Source: Maribellus sp. CM-23
Lineage (GTDB): Bacteria > Bacteroidota > Bacteroidia > Bacteroidales > Prolixibacteraceae
Assembly: GCF_021354595.1 (NCBI RefSeq)
Contig: NZ_JADWYJ010000007.1
Location: forward strand, 175,235 to 239,234
DNA: 64,000 bases
Reading direction: 5' to 3'
The notes under the pieces are model-generated. The model searched no databases. It saw only the letters and a list, made by a program, of their open reading frames with translations, and was not told the origin of the DNA. Both the position numbers and the translations under genes were made by a program. Shown in pieces: positions 34,374-42,696 of the stretch. Positions within the stretch are counted from its first letter, which is position 1; each line of letters starts with the position of its first letter.

Positions 34374-36278
34374 ATGCATCACTCAATAAGTTGGAAAAAA
34401 TCAGTTGTCATTACGTTTTTGATGTGCCTAAACGGAATTCTTCTGGCCCAGCCAGTCGGGTATTATAATGGAACAGAAAACCTCTCGGGAGAAGAATTAA
34501 AAACGGCCTTGCATAATATTATAAAGGACCATGTGGATTTTTCGTATTCATTCGCCCGGGATATCATTAATTACTCCGATGCTGATCCCAACGATCCCAA
34601 CAAGGTGATTCTCTTTTACACCCAGGTATCGCGGAATGCAAGTAATTACGGAACCGGCGGTGACTACATTAACCGCGAGCATGTTTGGGCCAAATCACAC
34701 GGGTATTTCGAAGATATACGCTCGATGAATGACGACGCACTAAATCTTCGTCCGGCTGATGCATCGGTAAACGAAGATCGCAGTAATCTGGATTTTGACA
34801 ACGTTCAACCCAACGGAACCAGGCACCCCGAAGCCACCGAATGCTGGTACAGTTCTAACGCCTGGGAACCAGGCCCCTTAACCAAAGGACAAGTGGCGCG
34901 CATCTTGTTTTACATGGCCACCCGTTACGAAAGTGATGGCAATGAAATTGATCTGGAACTTGCAGATCAACTCAATACTTTCCCATCGGCCAAATTCGGG
35001 AAATTGTCCACCCTCATAAAATGGAACAAGGACTACCCTCCTTCCGATTTCGAGCGCAGGAGAAATGAACGCATTTTCCGCATTCAGCAAAACAGAAACC
35101 CCTTTGTAGATCATCCGGAATTTGTTGATCTCATTTGGGGCAGCCGGGAACCCGCCACAACGAGCATTGGCCAATTAACTATGCAACCCGAAAAACCTCT
35201 TCCGGGCGAAAATGTAACCATTTCCTGTCGTGTTTCATCCAACAATACTCCCGACAGCGTTCTGCTTTATTGCGGGCCAGACTACGGTTCTGCCCAGCAG
35301 TTTGTTCGATTAAATAAAACGGGCGATCTCTATTCGGGCAATATTAAAATCAACGAGCTGCCGAACCAAATGATTTACTTTAAAATCAAAGCCCGGTCAG
35401 GTGAAGATTCAACAGTTATGAGGGGCAGTTACCTCATCCCTGAAATAATTCAGGCTGAAAACATCACCCCTATAAAAGCAGTTCAGGGAACGGGCAGTGC
35501 AAGCCCATTGCTGAGCCAGCAAGTTACTATTGCAGGCCGCGTAACTGCCAATTTTGATAATTCGTTTTACCTGCAAACAGGAAACGAATTACGTTCAGGA
35601 ATAAATGTTTATGGCACCTTATTTACCGGAAAAGTGGGCGACAGTTTGGTTGTTCGCGGAAAGCCACTCGAATACAACCGACTCACGGAAATCATTAATC
35701 CAGACTATATCTATAATTTCAACAACAACAAGCCGGTTGAACCACTTGTGATTACTACGTCGCAGATAAACGAAGATTATGAAGGTATGCTTGTACAAAT
35801 AAATAACGTAACCTACAATAAACCCGGCAGCGTTATTCCGGAAGAGAATGCAACGTATACCGTTACAGATAATACCGGAAGTGCAGTGATTTATATTAAT
35901 AGAACCTCTCGTCTTGTTCAAAAAAAGTTTCCGTCAACAGCCAGTAATTTAGTCGGTGTGGTAAGCGAATACAATGGAACCTACCAGATTCTTCCGCGCC
36001 AAATAAAAGATTTGGATGTTCCGACAGCCATTCACGACATCGTTCAGCTAAAAGAAATGATCACGGTTTACCCAAACCCGGTTCAGAATATTCTTCATAT
36101 TTCTGATGCTTCAAACCTAAAATACATTCGCATTTTCACGACACAAGGTTCTCTGGTTCTGGGGAAAGAGATGAAAACAAATCAGGTTGATGTCAGTTCG
36201 TTAAATCCGGGAATTTACCTGATCCAATTTGAAACGACAAAAGGGAAAAACGCATTTGCCAAATTCAGCAAACAATAA
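34374..36278 (+). CDS. Extracellular endonuclease I with OB-fold region and T9SS sorting domain
   Basis: 634 residues. N-terminal signal (SVVITFLMCLNGILLAQ). The endonuclease I (EndA/NucM) domain runs ~25-255, with the catalytic core YINREHVWAKSHGYF (His in REHVWxxSHG) and NLRPADASVNEDRSNLDFD. A middle beta domain (~265-360) precedes an OB-like domain (~375-545: VTIAGRVTANFDNSFYLQTG, INVYGTLFTGKVGDSLVVRG). The C-terminal T9SS domain is VYPNPVQNILHI to GIYLIQFETTKG. Expected activity: non-specific cleavage of DNA (and perhaps RNA) outside the cell. It has its own transcript after the terminator at 34244, on the same strand as the receptor and BACON/OB genes. Confidence 0.92.
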   Translation: MHHSISWKKSVVITFLMCLNGILLAQPVGYYNGTENLSGEELKTALHNIIKDHVDFSYSFARDIINYSDADPNDPNKVILFYTQVSRNASNYGTGGDYINREHVWAKSHGYFEDIRSMNDDALNLRPADASVNEDRSNLDFDNVQPNGTRHPEATECWYSSNAWEPGPLTKGQVARILFYMATRYESDGNEIDLELADQLNTFPSAKFGKLSTLIKWNKDYPPSDFERRRNERIFRIQQNRNPFVDHPEFVDLIWGSREPATTSIGQLTMQPEKPLPGENVTISCRVSSNNTPDSVLLYCGPDYGSAQQFVRLNKTGDLYSGNIKINELPNQMIYFKIKARSGEDSTVMRGSYLIPEIIQAENITPIKAVQGTGSASPLLSQQVTIAGRVTANFDNSFYLQTGNELRSGINVYGTLFTGKVGDSLVVRGKPLEYNRLTEIINPDYIYNFNNNKPVEPLVITTSQINEDYEGMLVQINNVTYNKPGSVIPEENATYTVTDNTGSAVIYINRTSRLVQKKFPSTASNLVGVVSEYNGTYQILPRQIKDLDVPTAIHDIVQLKEMITVYPNPVQNILHISDASNLKYIRIFTTQGSLVLGKEMKTNQVDVSSLNPGIYLIQFETTKGKNAFAKFSKQ

Positions 36279-36373
36279 GCTCCTGTAGTGTACTAATTTT
36301 AAATTTGTGGGGATAAGGATTCATATTCTGATAAACCAGACCGTATATAGTAATGTTATCTTTAATGAAACGA

Positions 36374-36423
36374 CCATGATCCCGAATAGTCGGGAACACA
36401 TAGGTGAATGATTAATATCATGG
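36374..36423. other. Nested palindromic element upstream of nadA
   Basis: Outer arms CCATGAT (36374-36380) and ATCATGG (36417-36423) enclose an inner hairpin TCCCGA-ATAG-TCGGGA (36380-36395). It has no T-run, so is not a typical terminator. It may be a dispersed palindromic repeat or an RNA structure. Confidence 0.5.
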
Positions 36424-36473
36424 GAGTTCCATCTGTTACGATAATAAATAAGCAATTTAAACAGATGAATTAT

Positions 36474-36481
36474 TACTTTTG
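36474..36481 (+). promoter_or_regulatory. nadA promoter -7 box
   Basis: TACTTTTG matches TAnnTTTG, 29 bases before the nadA ATG. The -33 element is not clear. Confidence 0.65.
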
Positions 36482-36510
36482 CGGTCTTTTAAAGGAATTC
36501 TAAAAGGGAA

Positions 36511-37503
36511 ATGATGGAACAGGCAAGCATCAATCAAATGTTGGAAGAAAAGGGATACATCGATGAAGCGATTGATCCGGCAATCAAACTGGCAGAAGAA
36601 ATCAGGCGTCTGAAAAAGGAAAAGAATGCGGTAATCCTTAGCCACTTTTACGTAGATGGCCCTTTACAGGATATTGCAGATTACGTGGGCGACAGCCTCG
36701 GACTGGCACAGGCAGCTGCCGAAACTGATGCCGAAATGATCGTTTTTGTGGGTGTTCATTTTATGGCCGAAACCGCCAAGATCATCAATCCCTCGAAGAA
36801 AGTTATTCTGCCCGACCTGAAAGCAAGCTGCTCGCTGGCAGAATCGGCTCCTGCTGATAAATTTGCCGCGTTTAAAGCTCAGTATCCCGACCACAAAGTG
36901 GTTACCTACATTAACGCTACAGCGGCCCTTAAAACCATGTCTGACATTGTTTGTACTTCGGCCAATGCCGCGAAAATAGTGAACAGTTTTCCGCAGGATG
37001 AAAAGCTGATCTTTGCCCCCGATAAAAACCTGGGGAATTACATCAACAGCATTACTGGCCGCAATATGGTGCTTTGGGACGGTGCCTGCATGGTTCACGA
37101 GCAATATTCGGTGGAACGAATTATTGAATTAATGGAACAGCACCCCGATGCAGAATTTATTGCTCACCCCGAATGTGAAAAACCGGTTCTTTTGCTGGCC
37201 AAACACATTGGTTCTACCACTGCGTTGCTGAATTATGTGCAAAAAAGCGACGCCCGCAAATTTATTGTAGCGACCGAAAGCGGTATTCTGCACCAAATGA
37301 CCAAGGCTTGCCCGGATAAGATCTTCATTCCGGCTCCGTCGGCCGATTCAACCTGTGCCTGCAACGACTGCTCGTACATGAAACTGAACAGCCTGCAGAA
37401 GCTGTACATCTGTTTGAAACACGAGTTACCGGAGGTTACGCTTCCCGAAGATGTCATCGAACAAGCAAGGATCCCGATCCAGCGCATGCTTGAAATTTCG
37501 TAG
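36511..37503 (+). CDS. nadA: Quinolinate synthase NadA
   Basis: 330 residues. It condenses iminoaspartate with dihydroxyacetone phosphate to quinolinate in NAD synthesis, using a [4Fe-4S] cluster. The cluster cysteines fit Cys107 (LKASCSLAES), Cys193 (WDGACMVHEQ) and Cys287 (CACNDCSYM). Other family segments are AVILSHFYVDGPLQDIADYVGDSLGLAQ and FVGVHFMAETAKI. No nadB or nadC adjoins it. Two ATGs stand in tandem (36511, 36514); either could be used. Confidence 0.96.
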   Translation: MMEQASINQMLEEKGYIDEAIDPAIKLAEEIRRLKKEKNAVILSHFYVDGPLQDIADYVGDSLGLAQAAAETDAEMIVFVGVHFMAETAKIINPSKKVILPDLKASCSLAESAPADKFAAFKAQYPDHKVVTYINATAALKTMSDIVCTSANAAKIVNSFPQDEKLIFAPDKNLGNYINSITGRNMVLWDGACMVHEQYSVERIIELMEQHPDAEFIAHPECEKPVLLLAKHIGSTTALLNYVQKSDARKFIVATESGILHQMTKACPDKIFIPAPSADSTCACNDCSYMKLNSLQKLYICLKHELPEVTLPEDVIEQARIPIQRMLEIS

Positions 37504-37514
37504 TAATCGTTCCG

Positions 37515-39170
37515 CTATTTTGGAATATCGGTTGATGTGGAATCAGCTGCTTCGATCAGGTTCTGCACCAGCAAATCCTGCCGCGAAATTTCGATGGCCT
37601 GTAGCAGGGTTTTATCAATCTTCTGAATGATCGGATAAAAACCCGTCTCGCCGATTATATTCCGCGCGATGTAGGCTTTCAGCTGCGTGTTAATGATTTT
37701 CCCAGACTCCTTCAACCCGTCGGCATCCTTTTTAACGCCCTTTTCGGCGGCGTATTTAACAAAGTCGTCGATTACATGGTGTTTCTCCAGATAAGCATCG
37801 AACTCATCAGCAGCGGTCAATTCCGCCAGTTCTGAGCGGTGTTGATCGGCATAAGCGTAGGCATACGAATAAATCAGTCCGCGCCGGAACAACTTGCCGT
37901 AATACTCCGAATTACCTGTGGTATCCACCGGGACAAAAAAGTCGGGCATAATTCCGCCGCCGCCATAAACAATGCGGCCGCCCTTGGTGGTGTACTTCAG
38001 CGAATCATCAAAATGAATACTGTCGGCAACCAGCTGCTCCATGTTGTGGAAACGCTCGTAAATATGGTTGTAATACTCCTCGTTACCGTCTTCGTACGGA
38101 CTTTGAATACAACGTCCGCTGGGGGTGTAAAAACGCGCTACGGTAAGGCGAAGTGCCGAACCATCGTTCAGCAGGATCTGCTCCTGTACCAGGCCTTTTC
38201 CGAACGAACGGCGGCCAATCACAATTCCGCGGTCGTTATCCTGAAGAGCGCCCGCAAAAATCTCGCTGGCCGAAGCCGAAAACTCGTCGATCATCACGTA
38301 CATCTCCACATCGCCAAAAGAACCTTTCCCCGAGGCATTGTAGGTCTTTCGTGGCTGATTTTTACCCTCGGTATAAAGCATGGCCTCCCCTTTTTCCAGT
38401 ACTTCGTCCAGCATCTGCAAAACGCCCATCAAAGCACCGCCGGGATTTCCGCGAAGATCCACTATCACGCGTTTGGCTCCCTCCTCTTTCAAGACGGTCA
38501 TTCCGTCTACAAACTCCTGGTAAGTGGTATTAGCAAAGCGGCTGATTTTTATGAACCCGGTTTCCGGATCGATCATGTAGGTCACATCCACACTGTAAAG
38601 CGGAATGTCTCCGCGGGTAATTTCAAACTCCAGTTCATTGTCCTCTCCCTTTCTCTGGACTCCGATGCGCACTTTCGAATTTTTCTCGCCCCGGAGCAAA
38701 TGAAGAATGTCGTTACTCTCCTTGCCAACTCCTGCAATCAGTGAGTCGTTAACCGTTACAATGCGGTCACCGGGCTGAATGCCCACCTGGCTCGAAGGCC
38801 CTCCCGAGATCACTTCAATTACGCGTACCGTGTCTTCCATCAGCGAAAACTGAATACCGATTCCCGAAAAGTTACCCCGCATTTCTTCGTTTACTTCCTG
38901 CATGTCGCGCGCCGGAATGTAGGAAGTATGCGGATCGAGCTTTTTGAGTATCTCCGGAATGGTTTCTTCCACAATCTCGCCCGTATTTACACTGTCGACA
39001 TAACCGTGATCAACCAAATCAAGAATGGTCGATATTTTATTGGGCTGACTCATCGCCAGGCCGCTAAAGCCTGTGCTCGAGTTGGTTTTCATCATGTTCC
39101 CGATCAGAATACCAATGGCAATTGAAATGGCAATTAAAAGGGGAACCAGTATAACTGTTTTCTTATTCAT
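37515..39170 (-). CDS. C-terminal processing protease (S41, CtpA/Tsp type)
   Basis: 551 residues. N-terminal membrane anchor (VILVPLLIAISIAIGILIGNMM), a PDZ domain (~85-175: NFSGIGIQFSLMEDTVRVIEVISGGPSSQVGIQPGDRIVTVND), and the S41 catalytic domain with the Ser region DEFSASASEIFAGAL and Lys region GRRSFGKGLVQ. FYTPSGRCIQSPYEDG follows, and a C-terminal helical tail. It acts in the periplasm, cutting proteins from exposed C-termini. It starts 42 bp after the dCMP deaminase gene, same strand, so probably shares its promoter. Confidence 0.95.
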   Translation of the reverse strand: MNKKTVILVPLLIAISIAIGILIGNMMKTNSSTGFSGLAMSQPNKISTILDLVDHGYVDSVNTGEIVEETIPEILKKLDPHTSYIPARDMQEVNEEMRGNFSGIGIQFSLMEDTVRVIEVISGGPSSQVGIQPGDRIVTVNDSLIAGVGKESNDILHLLRGEKNSKVRIGVQRKGEDNELEFEITRGDIPLYSVDVTYMIDPETGFIKISRFANTTYQEFVDGMTVLKEEGAKRVIVDLRGNPGGALMGVLQMLDEVLEKGEAMLYTEGKNQPRKTYNASGKGSFGDVEMYVMIDEFSASASEIFAGALQDNDRGIVIGRRSFGKGLVQEQILLNDGSALRLTVARFYTPSGRCIQSPYEDGNEEYYNHIYERFHNMEQLVADSIHFDDSLKYTTKGGRIVYGGGGIMPDFFVPVDTTGNSEYYGKLFRRGLIYSYAYAYADQHRSELAELTAADEFDAYLEKHHVIDDFVKYAAEKGVKKDADGLKESGKIINTQLKAYIARNIIGETGFYPIIQKIDKTLLQAIEISRQDLLVQNLIEAADSTSTDIPK

Positions 39171-39212
39171 TGTTTCTTTTCTCCAAGTTAAAAATAATGG
39201 GCCGCACGTCGC

Positions 39213-39638
39213 TTAAATATCTACCTGTACGACATCGATTCCGGCTCTTCGAAGCAGGTTGATCCCGTCTTCCAGCCTGTAACTCTCGGTAAACACCACC
39301 CGCTTAATACCTGCCTGAATAATCAGCTTCGAACATTCCAGGCACGGCGAAGAAGTTACATACAAGGTGGCTCCGTCGCTGCTGTTCCCCGATTTTGCCA
39401 CTTTGGTGATGGCATTGGCTTCGGCATGCAGTACATAGGGCTTTGTCTGGTTGTTCTCGTCTTCACAAACATTCTCAAAACCTGCCGGCGTTCCGTTATA
39501 CCCGTCCGAAATGATCATCTTGTCTTTCACAATCAAGGCCCCTACCTGTCTCCGTTTGCAGTAAGAATTCTGAGACCAGATATCGGCCATTTTAAGGTAA
39601 CGCTGATCGAGCAGTTGTTGTTTTTTATCCTTCGACAT
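39213..39638 (-). CDS. Deoxycytidylate (dCMP) deaminase
   Basis: 141 residues. The zinc-deaminase motifs are HAEANAI (His and catalytic Glu) and SPCLECSKLI (two Cys). The N-terminal YCKRRQVGALIVKDKMIISDGYNGTPAGFENVCED is characteristic of the dCMP deaminase/ComEB group rather than cytidine or tRNA deaminases. It makes dUMP from dCMP for thymidylate synthesis. First gene of a two-gene unit with the S41 protease. Confidence 0.92.
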   Translation of the reverse strand: MSKDKKQQLLDQRYLKMADIWSQNSYCKRRQVGALIVKDKMIISDGYNGTPAGFENVCEDENNQTKPYVLHAEANAITKVAKSGNSSDGATLYVTSSPCLECSKLIIQAGIKRVVFTESYRLEDGINLLRRAGIDVVQVDI

Positions 39639-39684
39639 AGTTATGTATTGTTCTTAAATAGGTAGCGTTTTCTACTCCTGATTA

Positions 39685-39692
39685 CAAAAGTA
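39685..39692 (-). promoter_or_regulatory. Promoter -7 box of the dCMP deaminase-protease unit
   Basis: TACTTTTG on the minus strand, identical to the nadA box, about 47 bases before the deaminase ATG. Confidence 0.6.
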
Positions 39693-39795
39693 ACATTGAT
39701 TTTAGAAAAACGGCTTAATTATAACGCACTGAGCCACTCAGTGTTTGATTTTAATTTTTTTTAATGCTTTTCCCCGGAAAACCGAACTTTCAGCA

Positions 39796-39822
39796 ACAAA
39801 AAACGCCGCAAATTGCGGCGTT
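39796..39822 (-). terminator. Terminator of the SPOR-domain gene
   Basis: An 8-bp GC-rich stem AACGCCGC / GCGGCGTT, followed on the minus strand by TTTTTTG. It lies just after the SPOR gene stop. Confidence 0.88.
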
Positions 39823-39844
39823 GAAGTATCAAAATACTGAATGA

Positions 39845-40324
39845 TTATTCTTTGATCAATAACCAAACATCCGAATATTTTTCGAATGCCTGTCTGATTT
39901 GTGCCACCCGGCTTCTGGCTTCTGCCTCTTGCTTGTACGAGTTTACACAAACACGGTAGTAACCGGTTTCGCTGTGCAAAATAATCGGGGTAAAACCTTC
40001 CTGCAACAAGGTAGTCCGGTAATTCTTTGCGTTATCAAGCTGTCCGAACGAACCAAGAATCACAAAATAAGTGTTTCCCTCGTTTTTGGTCTGATCCTGC
40101 TGATCGGTAAAAGAAACCTGTTCTTTACGGATAGCGATTGGTTTTTCATCGGCTACGGTTTCAACCGGCTTGCTTACTTCGGTCTTGGTTTCCGATCCCG
40201 GAACCGTGAATACCTTGGTCGGAACCGTGTTGTCGCTGGTGTATTCCGACTGTGCGGGTTGCTTTACTGTTTTACAAGCGCTAAGCACCACAACAAGTGC
40301 TACAAAAAATGCTATTCTATTCAT
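39845..40324 (-). CDS. SPOR-domain lipoprotein
   Basis: 159 residues. The lipobox LSAC is followed by a charged, Thr/Lys/Glu-rich linker (~20-80) and a C-terminal SPOR domain (~84-158: TYFVILGSFGQLDNAKNYRTTLLQEGFTPIILHSETGYYRVCVNSYKQEAEARSRVAQIR). SPOR domains bind denuded peptidoglycan at division sites. No enzyme domain is present, so a structural role in cell-wall remodelling is inferred. It has its own terminator. Confidence 0.92.
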   Translation of the reverse strand: MNRIAFFVALVVVLSACKTVKQPAQSEYTSDNTVPTKVFTVPGSETKTEVSKPVETVADEKPIAIRKEQVSFTDQQDQTKNEGNTYFVILGSFGQLDNAKNYRTTLLQEGFTPIILHSETGYYRVCVNSYKQEAEARSRVAQIRQAFEKYSDVWLLIKE

Positions 40325-40458
40325 TTTATTCCTGTTTTTCAGTTATTGAACAAAGCGAAGATACACATTAAGCGTACCATCAATGCACGAAACCCGGGCA
40401 AGTTTTACACAGAATTCTGTTTGCAACTAAAAACGGGAAGGGTTGGGTGTTTATTTTG

Positions 40459-40731
40459 TTAACATCTTGCTTTTGCGCCACCACCGCCAAAAAACAACAT
40501 CACTCCGAGCAAAAAACCAAAGTTGTACCACCCGCCCGCATTGGGAAAGGCATAAATCTCATAATCAGTAAAAAGGCTGGCGATAAAGCTGAACAGCAAA
40601 ATGAATCCGTGCAGCAATCCTTTTAAAAATCCGGGAGGATCGGTAATGTTTTCGAAAGACTGGGTCGCACACCCCGTAAACAGTAAACCGGCGGTTAACA
40701 CAACAAGCAGAAGCGGAAGGTATCGTTTCAT
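40459..40731 (-). CDS. Small membrane lipoprotein, function unknown
   Basis: 90 residues from the ATG at 40731 (MKRYLPLLLVVLTAGLLFTGC); a longer frame to 40809 would bury the signal peptide. The lipobox FTGC gives the lipid anchor at Cys21. Two hydrophobic segments follow (LLHGFILLFSFIASLF and WYNFGFLLGVMLFFGGGGA), and the C-terminus is KARC. The pattern occurs in uncharacterised Bacteroidota proteins. Confidence 0.7.
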   Translation of the reverse strand: MKRYLPLLLVVLTAGLLFTGCATQSFENITDPPGFLKGLLHGFILLFSFIASLFTDYEIYAFPNAGGWYNFGFLLGVMLFFGGGGAKARC

Positions 40732-40833
40732 ATGCGTAAAAGTATTGATTGGTGAATATTTCTGAATATGAATCACCTTCAAGGTATTATACTTTGCACG
40801 AAAGAGCAAGCAGAAAGCAAAGAAAATACCTGG

Positions 40834-41658
40834 TCACTCCCGGATAATTTCCTTCAGAAAGCGGATAAACGCAGGATTATTCAAGCGCGCATTCAGCATC
40901 ACAAAGTGAGGATTGATCAAATCCTTCCGGTTGTATTGCAGGGTCTCGAAATTGTCGTGCCGCAAAACAGCGCCGCCAAATTCTTCTACCATCAGTTGCC
41001 CCGGGGCGGTATCCCATTCCGAGCAGGGGCCGGCCTTCAGGTACATATCGGCATTGCCTTTTACCATCTGCACCTGCTTCCTGGAGCTTCCGCAATGCAG
41101 TATCTCCACCTGAAAATTCCGCTGCATTTTTTCGATCAGTTCTGCCTCACGCGGTTTAAAAAACGAGCGACTGGCTGCTATGCAAATCACATCGCGGTCG
41201 ATCATCGGCTGCTTAAGCTGAGTTGTTTCTCTCTTTGCATTGAACTCCAGTACCCCTTCTCCCCGGTGGCAATACCAACCGGTTTTTATCAGGGGCTGGT
41301 AAATCCATCCGGCCTCGGGCGAAGTTCCTTTTATAAACGCCAGGTTGATGCAAAACTCACCGTTTCGTTTTATAAATTCCTTGGTTCCGTCGAGGGGATC
41401 AATTAAAAAATACTGTTCCCAGTTTTTCCGGACATCGTAGGCAGGAATGGGGTTTTCTTCATCCATAATCGGAATTTCAGGAAAGAGTTCTTTCAAGCCC
41501 TGATTTAATATCCGGCTCGAAGCTTTGTCGGCACGGGTAACAGGCGTATGGTCTGCCTTGGTTTGAGCGGCAAAATCCTTGCTGTTATACACCTCTACAA
41601 TCGCTTCACCGGCCGCAGCAAGTAATTGAAATATCTTCTCCTGTTTCGATCTCTCCAT
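40834..41658 (-). CDS. cysQ: 3'(2'),5'-bisphosphate nucleotidase CysQ
   Basis: 274 residues of the inositol-monophosphatase superfamily. Metal site 1: MDEEN (~83-87); site 2: IDPLDGTKEF (~104-113); site 3: CSEWDTAPGQLMVEEFGG (~208-225). The WDTAPG and DGTKEF variants are typical of CysQ, which turns 3'-phosphoadenosine 5'-phosphate into AMP. Cytoplasmic. It lies downstream of recO on the same strand with a ~118-bp gap. Confidence 0.93.
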   Translation of the reverse strand: MERSKQEKIFQLLAAAGEAIVEVYNSKDFAAQTKADHTPVTRADKASSRILNQGLKELFPEIPIMDEENPIPAYDVRKNWEQYFLIDPLDGTKEFIKRNGEFCINLAFIKGTSPEAGWIYQPLIKTGWYCHRGEGVLEFNAKRETTQLKQPMIDRDVICIAASRSFFKPREAELIEKMQRNFQVEILHCGSSRKQVQMVKGNADMYLKAGPCSEWDTAPGQLMVEEFGGAVLRHDNFETLQYNRKDLINPHFVMLNARLNNPAFIRFLKEIIRE

Positions 41659-41776
41659 CCCGGAATAATTGGTTTCTGTAAATTTAATCCGAATCGGGTC
41701 TTTTCAGATTCTTCCGGCCGACAAATCAAAATCATTTAAATGTTTGTTTACAATGCTTCGACTGCAATTTCAATTT

Positions 41777-42502
41777 TTAGCTGAAAACCTCTTTCAATAC
41801 ATTCAGCGATTTTATTTCCCCCAGGTTTTCGAAATGAAGTTGGTAATAATCCACCAATACCGATAGCAGGGTATCGCGCAAGGACCGGGAGATATGAAAC
41901 TGCCCCAGTTCGTTGATTTTTAACCCGGAAAGTGTCAGAAGGTGTCCGGTTGCCTCTTTATTGGCGAACAAGGGATGAGAAGGCTCGTTGGGCACCACCG
42001 CGCCTTTCCGAAGATCGAACCACGATTCAAAAGCCGCTTTGCGGGTGTCGGGCATAAACCCAAAATATTCGGTCAGCCGAAAAAGAAAATAGAGGTGAAA
42101 ATTCTGCCAGCCCTCTTCCATCAGGTCGAAATACAGCAAGCTGCCTTTTATAAAGTCATACAATTCGGGATTGCTTTCCTGTTCATGAATGGTCTTGTAA
42201 AGCATTTCTGACAAAAAAATAGCCTGTGTTGCTTTCTTAATGTCAAAGGGAATGTTCTGGTAAGCGTGTAAACTTTTGAATTCCTTTACCCGTTGAATGT
42301 CGCGCGATTGCTTTTGGTAAACCTCCATGTCGAGCAGGAAAAGCGGCTGCAAAAGACCTGCCTTGTTTTTTGACTTGCGGCTACGTGAAGCATTTACCAT
42401 GTAACTCTCCCGGCCAAATTCGCGGGTAAAAACAGTGGCAATCACACTGCTTTCACCGTATTTGATGAAATGGAGTACAATTCCTTCAGTGGCAGCGAGC
42501 AT
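41777..42502 (-). CDS. recO: DNA repair protein RecO
   Basis: 241 residues. The N-terminal OB fold is TEGIVLHFIKYGESSVIATVFTREFGRESYMVNASRS (~4-40), followed by a helical domain. It loads RecA at SSB-covered gaps with RecR. No zinc-binding cysteines are visible, as in other Bacteroidota members. It lies downstream of porZ on the same strand, a neighbourhood seen in many Bacteroidota. Confidence 0.93.
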   Translation of the reverse strand: MLAATEGIVLHFIKYGESSVIATVFTREFGRESYMVNASRSRKSKNKAGLLQPLFLLDMEVYQKQSRDIQRVKEFKSLHAYQNIPFDIKKATQAIFLSEMLYKTIHEQESNPELYDFIKGSLLYFDLMEEGWQNFHLYFLFRLTEYFGFMPDTRKAAFESWFDLRKGAVVPNEPSHPLFANKEATGHLLTLSGLKINELGQFHISRSLRDTLLSVLVDYYQLHFENLGEIKSLNVLKEVFS

Positions 42503-42696
42503 ACTTTAGTTTAGAGTTTAAAGTTCAGTGTTCAAAGTAGACTATCATGGGGATGTCAATAATTAAGTCCATCTTAGTCAGTTCCAATTATTTTCTATTT
42601 GCGCATTATAGCATTTCTGCATTCCCGCATTCACAAACTCAATCCATCAGTCCATCAGCTTTTCAGCAGTCCCTCAATCCTTCAATCCCTCTCTCC
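42503..42696. repeat. Degenerate short-word repeats between recO and porZ
   Basis: Two decayed series fill this gap. At 42505-42537 are AGTTTAGAGTTTAAAGTTCAGTG-like words. At 42600-42698 are GCATT / TCAATCC / CCATCAG words repeated with 7-10 base periods (on the minus strand GGATTGA and GAATGC). No coding capacity. Such simple-word arrays are common in intergenic DNA of this group. Confidence 0.6.

Noticed and set aside
37839..38744. 301-codon frame antisense to the S41 protease
   Set aside because: Shadow of the conserved PDZ/S41 gene; no recognisable protein.
40732..40809. Upstream start for the small lipoprotein at 40459
   Set aside because: Would place 26 residues before a clear lipoprotein signal peptide.
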